DNA of 64,000 bases, from NCBI GenBank assembly GCA_003696955.1, contig RFGU01000083.1, positions 1 to 64,000 of the forward strand. The letters are read 5' to 3'. Position 1 is the first letter of the stretch, and the number at the start of each line of letters is the position of its first letter. Shown one piece after another: positions 8,174-16,014 of this stretch. Below the pieces are notes generated by a model, which worked only from the letters and a program-made list of their open reading frames with translations, ran no database searches and was not told the DNA's origin. The DNA is from Deltaproteobacteria bacterium. GTDB taxonomy: Bacteria; Myxococcota_A; Polyangia; Nannocystales; Nannocystaceae. A program made the translations under genes and the position numbers.

Positions 8174-8984
8174 CGGGCGCCGCCGGCCCGGCTCCGCCGT
8201 CGCTTCGTCCCGCGGGATGGAACGCGATGGCGTCGGGCCAAAGGCGCGTCCGAACGCCGTACACCCGGTCGAGCACCTCGGGGACCAGCACCTCGTGCGG
8301 GGACCCGAGGTGCACGGCGGGGGCGTCCGGGCCCCCGAGGCAGACCACGCAGCTTGCAATCCTGCGGGCGAGTTCGAGATCGTGGATCGCCACGAGCAGC
8401 GCTCGGCCGTCATGCGCCAGCGCCGCGAGGAGATCGGCGATGGCGAGGGCGTGGGCGGGGTCGAGGGCGGTCGTGGGCTCGTCGAGGACGAGGATCCGCG
8501 CCTGCGTGGCGAGCAGACGGGCGATGCGGGCCAACTGGAACTCGCCGCCGCTCAGGGAGAAGACGCCCCGGGCCGCCAGGTGCTCGATCCCGGCCCGCCG
8601 CAAGGCTCGGCGGACGGCCTCGTCCCCGTTCGGGTCGGTGCCCAGGGGCCACCTGCGGTGGGGGTGTCGGCCCAGGGCCACGAGGTCGCGGACGGTGAGG
8701 TCCTCGGTAAGGGGGACCCGTTGCGGAAGGTACGCCAGGGCCCGCGCACGATCCCGTGGCGGCCATGTGTGGACGGGAGCCTCGTCGAGGCGAACCGTGC
8801 CCGCCGCCGGCGGCCCCAGGCCCGCCGCGATGCGCAGGAGCGTGCTCTTGCCGGCACCGTTGGGGCCGACGACGCAGGTGATCGTGCCGGGCTCGCAGCA
8901 CACGGTGAGTCCGGCCGCCAACCGCCTTGGGCCGGCGGCGGCCGGCACCTCCACGGTCACCTCCTCGAAGGACAGTCGGCTCAC
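8163..8984 (-). CDS. btuD: ABC transporter ATPase, BtuD-like
   Basis: ATP-hydrolysing subunit of a FecCD/BtuCD-type importer, 273 residues from a GTG at 8984 that overlaps the permease stop by 4 bp. Walker A GPNGAGKST, Q-loop LAYLPQRVPL, signature LSGGEFQLAR, Walker B ILVLDEPTTALD and the switch His (VAIHDLEL) are all present, so it should be active. It is the last gene of the operon led by a cobalamin riboswitch, hence the BtuD reading rather than an iron-siderophore ATPase, which has the same sequence features. The stop region overlaps the convergent lipoprotein gene by 11 bp. Confidence 0.88.
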   Translation of the reverse strand: MSRLSFEEVTVEVPAAAGPRRLAAGLTVCCEPGTITCVVGPNGAGKSTLLRIAAGLGPPAAGTVRLDEAPVHTWPPRDRARALAYLPQRVPLTEDLTVRDLVALGRHPHRRWPLGTDPNGDEAVRRALRRAGIEHLAARGVFSLSGGEFQLARIARLLATQARILVLDEPTTALDPAHALAIADLLAALAHDGRALLVAIHDLELARRIASCVVCLGGPDAPAVHLGSPHEVLVPEVLDRVYGVRTRLWPDAIAFHPAGRSDGGAGPAAPVRE

Positions 8985-9976
8985 GCAAGCCACCCCCGCG
9001 CCGCGCGGCGCAACATCCACAGGAAGATCGGGGCGCCGACCAGGCTGGTGGCGACCCCGGGGGGGATCGAGACGGCGAGCAGGCTGCGTGCGGCCGCATC
9101 CACGCCCACGAGACCGGCAGCCCCCCAAAGGGCCGACAGCACGATCAAGGGACCGTGGCGAGGTCCGGCCCGCAGGCGGACGAGGTGGGGCACCACGAGA
9201 CCCACGAAGCCGATGGCCCCGGCGACGGCCGTCGCGGCACCGGCGAGCAGGGCTACGGTCGCCACGGCGAAAAGGCCCGTCCGTCGCGGCGTGACGCCGA
9301 GGGAGAGGGCGGCCTCGTGGCCGAGGGTGAGCACGTCGAGGTCACCGCGAAGCATCCAAGCCAAGACGATGCCGGCGGTCACGGGACCAGCGGCCAGGGC
9401 TACGTGGTCGTAGCTGCGGGACTCGAAGCTCCCCATGAGCCAGGATAGGACCTTGCGCGCCAGATCCCATTGCTCGGTGGACAGGGCGAGCACCAGGGTC
9501 GAAAGCGCCGACGCGAAGGCGCCCAGGGCAATTCCGGACAGCAGCAAGGTGGCGGGGCTCGCCCCCGGACGCCCCACGCCCAGGAGGAGGACGAGTCCGA
9601 CGGCCACGCCCGCTGCTGCCGCCGCCGGAACCACCATGGGGCCGTGGGCGTCGAGGCCGAGGGCCACGGCACACGTGGCCGAAAACGCCGCGCAGGCCCC
9701 AAGGCCGAGCACGCCGGGGCCCGCCATGGGGTTGCGAAAGAGCCCCTGGGTCACGGCTCCGGCGGCACCGAGGGCTGCGCCCACGAGGGAGGCGACGAGG
9801 ACCCTGGGCATGCGAAGCTCCCAGACGACGGCTGCGGCCAGCCCATCGGCACCGGGGCCGGACCACAGGGCGTGCAGGGCGTCCATGGCCCGGATCCGCG
9901 AGGGGCCCACGGCGAGTCCCGCGAGGGCGGCGGCGAGCCAGACCGCCGACGCCACGGCGACGCGCCGTCCGGTCAC
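8981..9976 (-). CDS. btuC: FecCD/BtuC-type ABC permease
   Basis: Inner-membrane permease of about 331 residues, normal for the family, with around ten hydrophobic helices. Family hallmarks include LRMPRVLVASLVGAALG, QGLFRNPMAGPGVLG, GAIGFVGLVVPHLVR and PPGVATSLVGAPIF. The GTG start at 9976 overlaps the upstream binding-protein stop by 4 bp, and its own stop overlaps the ATPase start by 4 bp, so the three importer subunits should be made in step. Substrate cobalamin is inferred from the riboswitch heading the operon; the fold alone would fit haem or siderophores too. Confidence 0.88.
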   Translation of the reverse strand: MTGRRVAVASAVWLAAALAGLAVGPSRIRAMDALHALWSGPGADGLAAAVVWELRMPRVLVASLVGAALGAAGAVTQGLFRNPMAGPGVLGLGACAAFSATCAVALGLDAHGPMVVPAAAAAGVAVGLVLLLGVGRPGASPATLLLSGIALGAFASALSTLVLALSTEQWDLARKVLSWLMGSFESRSYDHVALAAGPVTAGIVLAWMLRGDLDVLTLGHEAALSLGVTPRRTGLFAVATVALLAGAATAVAGAIGFVGLVVPHLVRLRAGPRHGPLIVLSALWGAAGLVGVDAAARSLLAVSIPPGVATSLVGAPIFLWMLRRAARGWLA

Positions 9977-10890
9977 CTCGCCTCCACCTCCCCAGGGGGA
10001 ACGATGCCGTCGCAGGCGGCGGCGAGGCGCGCGGCCAGGTCGACGAGGCCGAATCCCGTGGCGTGCAGCACGGGATCGGGCACGGCGACCACCCGGTCGT
10101 GGCGCACGGCATCGAGCCGGTCGAAGCCGGGAAGCGCGACGAAGGCGGCCACGGCAGCGCCGCAGTCCTCGCCGCACGGGATCACGACGGCGTCCGGCGA
10201 CCAGTCGAGCAGGCGCTCCGGATCCACCTTGGCGTGCCCCGCAATCGCGGCCGCCGCCGCCGCGTTCACCCAACCGGTGTGCCGCGCGGCCTCGTCGAAG
10301 GTGGTGCCGCTGCCCGCGACGACCCCCGCCGCGTAGGCGACGATGGACGGCGGGTCGATCCCGCGCACACGACCATGGGATGCGAAGGCCGTCTCGAAGC
10401 GGGCGACGAGTTCGCGCCCGGCCTCGGGGGCCTCGGCGCGGGCGGCGATGGCCTCGACCGAGCGGCGGTAGGCCGCGGTTCCGGTCATGGGCGGCAGGAC
10501 GAGAAGTTCGAGCCCGAGGTGGGTGAGGCGCTCGCGGACCTCCGGTGCCGTGAAGGTGGCGACGATCACCACGTCGGGCTCGAGGGCGACGAGGGCCTCG
10601 CTGCCCGTGGCGATCCGCGGAACCTCGGCGGGCCAGAGGTTCGGCCGCAGGCTGTAACGCGGATCGTCGGCGAGGGAACTGACGGCCACGACGCGGTCGC
10701 GAACCTGCGGGCCGAGGTCCCACAGGATCTCGTCCGAAAGGAGGGTCTGGGAGGCGAACTTGGTGCCGCCGCCTCCGCGCGGGGCGGTGGCGGTTCGCTC
10801 GGAGGTGCCCGCGGGCTCCGCCGACCGACCGCAGGCGGCGGCGAGTAATAGGGCCGCAAGGGATCGGAGGACGTCGCGGCGCCGGGTCAT
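9973..10890 (-). CDS. btuF: Periplasmic cobalamin-binding lipoprotein, BtuF-like
   Basis: 305 residues from an ATG at 10890 that overlaps the previous stop by 4 bp. The N-terminus TRRRDVLRSLAALLLAAAC combines a twin-arginine-like motif with a lipobox, so a membrane-anchored periplasmic protein is expected. The body matches BtuF/FhuD-type class III binding proteins: VVAVSSLADDPRYS, ALVALEPDVVIVA, LLDWSPDAVVIPCG and VPDPVLHATGFGLVDLAARL. It hands substrate to the permease encoded next. Cobalamin specificity comes from the riboswitch context. A CGEDC pair near residue 235 is unusual and might form a disulphide. Confidence 0.85.
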   Translation of the reverse strand: MTRRRDVLRSLAALLLAAACGRSAEPAGTSERTATAPRGGGGTKFASQTLLSDEILWDLGPQVRDRVVAVSSLADDPRYSLRPNLWPAEVPRIATGSEALVALEPDVVIVATFTAPEVRERLTHLGLELLVLPPMTGTAAYRRSVEAIAARAEAPEAGRELVARFETAFASHGRVRGIDPPSIVAYAAGVVAGSGTTFDEAARHTGWVNAAAAAAIAGHAKVDPERLLDWSPDAVVIPCGEDCGAAVAAFVALPGFDRLDAVRHDRVVAVPDPVLHATGFGLVDLAARLAAACDGIVPPGEVEAR

Positions 10891-11798
10891 GGCTGCTCCG
10901 TCGCGTGCACGGACGCGATCGCATCGAGGTCGAAACCACCGGCCGCTCCGCCGCACCACGTCTCGTCCCCGTAGTGCTCGGCGGTCCGGTCGACGATGCG
11001 CACGTATCGTGCGGAAGAAAGTCCCACGTCGGCCAGGTCGAAGGCGTCGCCGCCCGCCGCCGTGGGGTCGGTGGGATCGATCTGTGGGGCGTCGGGACCT
11101 GCGAACACGGGCGTTACGCCCGCGCATCCTTCGGGGGGGAAGGTCCCGTCCCCGCTCGGCGTGCACGGAAACGTGTGGAAGGTCCGGCCGTCGGCGCTGA
11201 CGGCCACCTCTCCGGGCTCGGTGAACGTCTCGGGGCCCTCGCCGATGACGAAGGGGTTCTCGAACACGATGAAGTCGGGACCCGGCCCGTCGACGATCCC
11301 CTCGCCGTCGAACGCAAGCACGATCCGGCCGCCGCATCCGAGGGACGCCACGTCCATGCCGCCGCCGGCCGCACCGCCCCCGACCGGTGGGCCGAGCACC
11401 ACGTCCGGCAGGGCGTCGTGCCCGAAGGAGACGCCGGCGGCCGGTTCGAAGCGAGCGACGCAGTCGGCGAAGGGGTCGCTTTCGATCTGCGGGTCGGGGC
11501 GACAAGGCGGGAGCATGCCGCCGGTGTCGCCCGTCGTCGCCCCGCTACCCGATCCCGTGCCCCCGCCCGATTCGGAGGTCCCGGCCGTCCCGTTTGCGCC
11601 CGTCGTCCCCGAACCCTCCGTCGCACCGTCGGTGCCGTCCGCCGACGTGCCGAAGGTCTCGCCCGGCGTGCCGGAGCTTCCGACCGTGTCCGGCATGGTG
11701 CCGCCGCCGGCCGTCGGGGTGCACGCCGGGGCGGAGCACGCCAGGAGCGTGGCGAGGAGGATGGGGTAGGGAGGAGTACGCTGGATCGTTGGATGCAT
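10887..11798 (-). CDS. Surface lipoprotein of the B12 operon, unassigned beta-rich family
   Basis: 303 residues. Signal ILLATLLACSAPAC is lipoprotein-like and is followed by a Gly/Thr/Ser linker to about residue 95. The domain after it is rich in beta-forming stretches with recognisable signatures: PDFIVFENPF, EVAVSADGRTFHTFPC, FDLADVGLSSARYVRIVD and GGFDLDAIASV. I have seen this pattern in secreted proteins called only cell-surface protein; I cannot name a function. It lies between the beta-propeller gene (13-nt gap) and the binding-protein gene (4-bp overlap) in the riboswitch-led operon. A role as an accessory corrinoid binder or scaffold at the outer membrane is inferred. Confidence 0.82.
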   Translation of the reverse strand: MHPTIQRTPPYPILLATLLACSAPACTPTAGGGTMPDTVGSSGTPGETFGTSADGTDGATEGSGTTGANGTAGTSESGGGTGSGSGATTGDTGGMLPPCRPDPQIESDPFADCVARFEPAAGVSFGHDALPDVVLGPPVGGGAAGGGMDVASLGCGGRIVLAFDGEGIVDGPGPDFIVFENPFVIGEGPETFTEPGEVAVSADGRTFHTFPCTPSGDGTFPPEGCAGVTPVFAGPDAPQIDPTDPTAAGGDAFDLADVGLSSARYVRIVDRTAEHYGDETWCGGAAGGFDLDAIASVHATEQP

Positions 11799-11811
11799 GG
11801 CCGTTCGCGTG

Positions 11812-13023
11812 TCAGGGAAGCGCCACGAGGGCGTAGGGGGGAAGGCCCGTGGACACCGCCTCGCCCATGGGGACCGGCGGGTCCGTGCGGAGATCGAAGC
11901 GGAGCAGCCCGAACGCTCCGGGGTTCGTGCTGCCGTAGTAGAGGACGTCGCCGGCCACCTCGAGGGTGCGCTCCACGGAGTCGAAGCCGGTCGCGAAGAC
12001 CTCCGGGATCGCCGGCGTGGCGCCGTCGAGGCCTACGCGATGGAGGCGCACCTCGTCGAAGTCCTCCGTGTACGCGGCGACGTAGGCCATCTCGCCGCTT
12101 GCATCGACGTCGAAGGACTGGGGGAGGAAGCGATGGTCGATCCCGGCCTGCGCGAAGGCGGTGTCGGGCACCGCCCACGCGGCGGTCCCGGTCGTCAGGT
12201 CGATGCGCTCGATCCCCGTCGTGAGCACCAAGAGGGTGCGCCCGGTGGGATCCGAGGGGTCGCGGCGGATCTGTTTGGGGAAGGGGCCGAGGAGGTCGAT
12301 GCGCCCCGGCAGGAGGGTGCGCGTGGTCATGTCGATGGCCACGAGACGGTCCTCGCCCCGGGGGGCGAAGCCGGCGTCGGCGTCGAGGCGCCCGAGGGAG
12401 ACGACCAGAACCGACCCGCAGGCCACCGCGTGGCTCGCCTCGGGGTTGCCGTCCTCGTCGGCGAGCGCCGACAGGTCGATGCGGTCCTCCCACGCGACGG
12501 CCGCGGGCGCCGAGGGATCGACGACGCCGACGGCCGGGATCCCGAAGAACGTCACGAAGAGCTTGCCGTCGGGACCCGCCGCGATGGCGTGGGGGTTCGT
12601 GCTCGGACCTTGCGAATCCGCAAGCGGGATCTCCGCCACCGACGCGTAGCCGTCCTCGCGGTCGAGGATCTCGAGCCGGTCGTACATGTAGCGATGCACC
12701 ACGTAGAGGTAGCGGTCGCCGAGGGACGGCGGCGCGAAGGGGATCGCGTCCGTCGAACCGAGGGCCACGTCGGCGGAGACCTCGAAGGGATCGAGCCGGG
12801 CGATGGAGACGGCCCCGGTGGCGAAGTCGGTGGTCGTGACGGCGAGGCCCGACGGGGCCGGCGGGTCGAGGTCGCACGGACCGTCGATCTCGGCCGACCA
12901 CACGTCGGGATCGTCGTCGCCGGTGCCGGCCGTGCCGGTCGCGCGATCGAGGGGGGCAGGCAGGCAGGCCGTCGCCGCCGTGAAGGCGGCGACGCAGGCG
13001 GGGACGAGGCCGATGCGTCTCAT
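11812..13023 (-). CDS. Beta-propeller lipoprotein beside BtuB (BtuG-like candidate)
   Basis: 403 residues from an ATG at 13023 that overlaps the receptor stop by 4 bp. N-terminus MRRIGLVPACVAAFTAATAC is a lipoprotein-type signal with a weak lipobox. Six or seven YncE-like blades can be traced by repeated patterns such as GDRYLYVVHRY, NPHAIAAGPDGKLFVTFF, RLVAIDMTTRTLLPG, MAYVAAYTEDFDEVRLHRV and GDVLYYGSTNPGAFGLLRF. In Bacteroidetes a seven-bladed surface propeller lipoprotein, BtuG, caps BtuB and captures B12 with very high affinity. Position and architecture here match that arrangement, in a different phylum. Homology to BtuG rather than convergence is not shown. Confidence 0.85.
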   Translation of the reverse strand: MRRIGLVPACVAAFTAATACLPAPLDRATGTAGTGDDDPDVWSAEIDGPCDLDPPAPSGLAVTTTDFATGAVSIARLDPFEVSADVALGSTDAIPFAPPSLGDRYLYVVHRYMYDRLEILDREDGYASVAEIPLADSQGPSTNPHAIAAGPDGKLFVTFFGIPAVGVVDPSAPAAVAWEDRIDLSALADEDGNPEASHAVACGSVLVVSLGRLDADAGFAPRGEDRLVAIDMTTRTLLPGRIDLLGPFPKQIRRDPSDPTGRTLLVLTTGIERIDLTTGTAAWAVPDTAFAQAGIDHRFLPQSFDVDASGEMAYVAAYTEDFDEVRLHRVGLDGATPAIPEVFATGFDSVERTLEVAGDVLYYGSTNPGAFGLLRFDLRTDPPVPMGEAVSTGLPPYALVALP

Positions 13024-15125
13024 CCGCCCCGACCTCCCCGGGGGAGCGTCACGGCCGCCGAGAACCAAAGGCTCCGTCCGGGCAACGGGTAGCCGAGGAC
13101 GTCGGCGATGGGCACGCGGATGGGCCCGTCGAGGTTGTCGACGGGAGGGCGGACGTACGCGGTGCGACGGTCGGCGACGTTGCGGACGGACAGGGACATG
13201 ACCAGGCAACAACCGGCCGCGACTCCGAAGGTGATGGCGTGGAAGATCCGCGGCGGCAGCACGTAGCGGCCGCTGGGATCGAGGTTCGTGGCCGCGACGA
13301 TCTCGGCTTCGTAGCCCACCCGCGGAACGAGCAGGACGCCGTCGACGACGGTCTTGGGTGCGACGTCGAGGGCGAACGTCCCCTGGTGGGCCGGCCGCCC
13401 GGGGAGGGGGTTGCCGTGCCGCGCGGGATCCTGGTCGAGGTTCACGGTGTGGAGGAAGGTGTAGGCGGCGTGTGTCTCGAGCGTGCCGCCGAGGAGCCGT
13501 CCGTCGAGTTGGGCCTCGGCGCCGGCGACGTGGGCCCCCGGCACGTTCTCGGCGCGGGTGACGAAGCCTGCCTGCACCCAGGTGATGAGATCGCGGGCCC
13601 GGGTGTAGAACCCGGCCGCGCTGCCGACGAGCCGCGTGCCCTCGCCCGCGTCCACGTCGAACGAAAGGCCCCCGTCCACGTTCCACCCCGTCTCCGGCAC
13701 GAGGTCGTCGTTGCCGACCGCGTAGCCCCGATCTCCGAACAGCTCGACGAAGGTGGGCGGCCGGAAGTAGCGTCCGGCGGTGGCGCGCAGGCGCACGGAA
13801 GGGTGGGGCCGCACCCGAAGGCCCGCCCGCGGCGTGTGGCCGAAGCGCATCGTGGTCGCGGCGTCGGTGGCCACGGGCGCCGTCGGGTCGCCTTCGAAAC
13901 GGCTTTCGAGGGCTTCGATCCGATCACCGATCGCCAGGACCCACCGGCCGTCGACGAAGGACTGCTCGAGCTCGATGCCGGTGCCGAACCGCAGTCGGAC
14001 GTTGCGTGGCGCTCGGCCCGGCGCGGCGAGACGGTCCTCGATGCGGGTCGTCTCGACGCGCCCGTCGCCAGAGAGTTCTACGAAGGCACCGCGCCAGGCC
14101 GCCAGCCGCGTGGTCGCGCGCCCGAAGGTGTCGGTGCTCGCCTGCACCTGGTCGTTGCGGCCGAGCCCCACGCTGCCCTCCGGGTCGCGGAAGGTCCGCA
14201 GGCTTCCGCGCGCCGAGAGCCGGGCCCCCACGGTGGATCCGGGCCGGGGCAGGGGGGCGTCGGCGCCCGCGACGACCCACCCGAGGCGTTCGCTCTCCCG
14301 CGCGCCGTCCCATCGTGCGCCGGCGGGGCCGGGGATCCCGCGGTCCCGGATCTGTCCGATGGGCGTGAGGAACCATCGCGCCCTGCGCCGGCGTCCGGCG
14401 ACGGCCAGGCGGGCCGAGATCCGGCCGTAGTCGTTGTTGCGCCGCGTTCGCGTGCGATCGTCGAACCGGTCGTGGGGCGCGCCCGGGTCGAGGTACGGAA
14501 AGTCGCCCTCGGCGCCGGCCACCGCAGCCGCGGCGGTGAGGGTGGGGCCTTTTCCTCCGATCCTGCGGCGCACGCTTCCCCGAAGTTCGTAGGCGCCGAA
14601 CGACCCCAGGCCGAGGCGTATGCGGTCGGCGAAGGTGCCGTTCATGTCGGACGAAAGACGCAGGGCACCGCCGATGGCGGCCCCGCCGTAGCGCACCGGG
14701 ACGTAGCCGCGGTGGACGACGGCCAGGTCCACCACGTCGGCCGACAGCATGGACAGATCGACGCTACCGCCGACGGCGTCCTCGACCGGTACGCCCTCGT
14801 AGAGCACCTGCACCTGGGCCGCGGTCGAGCCCCGCACGGAGATCGCCGTGAAGCGGCCGAGACCGCCGAAGCTGCGCACGTAGACCCCCGCAAGGCCCCG
14901 CAGGGCCTCGGTCCACGCGTCCGCCGGCCGGTCGCGGGTGGCGTGGTCCACGTCCACGGCCGCCGTGAACCCGACGGCGCGCGCGTCCTGGCGGGCGATG
15001 CGCTCCAGACGATCCCGCCCGGCCCGCTGACGGACCACGGTTCGGTACGTGGGCGCCCCGTCGTCGTCCGAGGCCGGCTCGGCGGCCGACGGAGACGGCG
15101 TGGCCGTCCGCGGTGGAGCGGCCAC
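13020..15125 (-). CDS. btuB: TonB-dependent outer-membrane receptor, BtuB-like
   Basis: About 701 residues from the GTG at 15125. It has a TonB-box-like segment (PTYRTVVRQ), a plug at about 45-150 (VYVRSFGGLGRFTAISVRGS, VQVLYEGVPVEDA, GGAAIGGALRLSS) and a long barrel with FRPPTFVELFGD and the PETGWNVDGGLSF region. The cobalamin riboswitch directly upstream makes vitamin B12 the likely ligand. In-frame sequence upstream of the GTG reads RLRREVLAIVLLATCLAGA, an excellent signal peptide, yet no ATG, GTG or TTG lies between it and the in-frame stop at 15228-15230. The true start is thus either non-canonical (for example CTG at 15176) or hidden by a sequence error. Family call firm, N-terminus unresolved. 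Confidence 0.88.
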   Translation of the reverse strand: MAAPPRTATPSPSAAEPASDDDGAPTYRTVVRQRAGRDRLERIARQDARAVGFTAAVDVDHATRDRPADAWTEALRGLAGVYVRSFGGLGRFTAISVRGSTAAQVQVLYEGVPVEDAVGGSVDLSMLSADVVDLAVVHRGYVPVRYGGAAIGGALRLSSDMNGTFADRIRLGLGSFGAYELRGSVRRRIGGKGPTLTAAAAVAGAEGDFPYLDPGAPHDRFDDRTRTRRNNDYGRISARLAVAGRRRRARWFLTPIGQIRDRGIPGPAGARWDGARESERLGWVVAGADAPLPRPGSTVGARLSARGSLRTFRDPEGSVGLGRNDQVQASTDTFGRATTRLAAWRGAFVELSGDGRVETTRIEDRLAAPGRAPRNVRLRFGTGIELEQSFVDGRWVLAIGDRIEALESRFEGDPTAPVATDAATTMRFGHTPRAGLRVRPHPSVRLRATAGRYFRPPTFVELFGDRGYAVGNDDLVPETGWNVDGGLSFDVDAGEGTRLVGSAAGFYTRARDLITWVQAGFVTRAENVPGAHVAGAEAQLDGRLLGGTLETHAAYTFLHTVNLDQDPARHGNPLPGRPAHQGTFALDVAPKTVVDGVLLVPRVGYEAEIVAATNLDPSGRYVLPPRIFHAITFGVAAGCCLVMSLSVRNVADRRTAYVRPPVDNLDGPIRVPIADVLGYPLPGRSLWFSAAVTLPRGGRGG

Positions 15126-15212
15126 CTGGGTGCCGACGGCACCCGCGAGACATGTGGCGAGTAGGACGATGGCCAGAACCTCCCGTCTGAGCCGGTTCGT
15201 CGATCCCCGAGG

Positions 15213-15408
15213 GTCCGGTCTCCTGGCTTACGGGTCGTCCTCCGGCGGCGCCTTCCCCGGCTCGCAGGCCGAGTGGCATGGTTGCCGCCTTCGTCGCCGC
15301 TCACAGTGGCGGGAGCCGCGTCGGATTTGCACCGACTTCCCTGCGGGGCGCCAAGGGCCCCGCGACCTTCGGGGCGAAGGTGGGCTGTGGGGCTTTTTCC
15401 TCCCGGAC
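15213..15408 (-). promoter_or_regulatory. Cobalamin riboswitch (leftward)
   Basis: Read on the minus strand, the cobalamin aptamer core is complete: GGGAAGTCGGTGCAAATCCG, CCCGCCACTGTGAGCGG, AACCATGCCACT, GGGGAAGGC and the terminal AAGCCAGGAGACC. The AACCATGCCACT block belongs to the form that usually binds adenosylcobalamin. A possible P1 pairs GTCCGG (15403-15408) with CCGGAC (15213-15218); outer limits are approximate. The aptamer ends about 30-40 nt before the receptor coding sequence, so control of translation start is plausible. It should switch the six-gene uptake operon. Confidence 0.95.
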
Positions 15409-15519
15409 GGTGCCCTTGTCAACGCTCGATCCCGCAACGGGGCCGCGCCACCGCCGCGGCGGTGGGGGCGCCGGGTTCAATGGCGGCGGTGCCTGGGGTA
15501 TCCTGGGCCCGAGGCATCC

Positions 15520-15951
15520 ATGATCGACTTTCCCATCGGAGAACTCATCACGCCGGAGGAGCAGGTTGCCGTCGCGCGTGCCGTGGCCATCATGGCCTCC
15601 CGCGACGATCAGGTCTCCGACTCGGAGCGACACTTCGTCGAAGAACTCATGGGGCAGATGATGCTCCTGCCCGAGGAGCGGGATCGCGTGCGGCGCGAGT
15701 TTCGCGAGCCCAGCGATCTGCTGGAGGTGGCGCGCGAGGTCCAGCACCGAGAGGCCCGGATCTTCCTCTTCTACCAGGCGGTCTGCGCCGCCATGGCCGA
15801 CAACAAGCTGGTCGAAGGCGAACTCGAGGCACTCCTCGCCCTGGCCCGCACCTTCGAGTTCGACCCGGAGGTGGCCCGCCGGTTCATCCGCTGGGTCCAA
15901 GACAGCCTCGAGCTGCGCGAGCGCGGACAGCAGATCCTCGTGGATCTCTAG
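15520..15951 (+). CDS. TerB-like (tellurite-resistance fold) protein
   Basis: 143 residues, all-helical and acidic, with the usual length for a stand-alone TerB-type domain. The pattern ITPEEQVAVARAVAIMASRDDQVSDSERHFVEELM followed later by AMADNKLVEGELEALLALA gives two helix pairs with acidic residues in the positions where TerB proteins bind metal. No signal peptide, so cytoplasmic. It is divergent from the leftward riboswitch and convergent with a lipoprotein gene. Despite the family name, no tellurite role is implied. The ATG at 15520 is the first start where coding character begins. Confidence 0.7.
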   Translation: MIDFPIGELITPEEQVAVARAVAIMASRDDQVSDSERHFVEELMGQMMLLPEERDRVRREFREPSDLLEVAREVQHREARIFLFYQAVCAAMADNKLVEGELEALLALARTFEFDPEVARRFIRWVQDSLELRERGQQILVDL

Positions 15952-16014
15952 GCTGGAACCGCGGAAGGACGGCGCCGGAATCGCCCATGGCCGCGGCCGG
16001 CCAACCGGTCGCCG

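Noticed and set aside
8163-9976. Iron-siderophore or haem importer
   Set aside because: FecCD-type subunits alone would allow it, but the operon is headed by a cobalamin riboswitch and a receptor directly behind it.
15417-15422. TTGACA on the minus strand as promoter of the leftward riboswitch
   Set aside because: With normal spacing transcription would start near 15387, inside the aptamer if P1 pairs 15403-15408 with 15213-15218, and the -10 would be GAAAAA. Left open rather than annotated.
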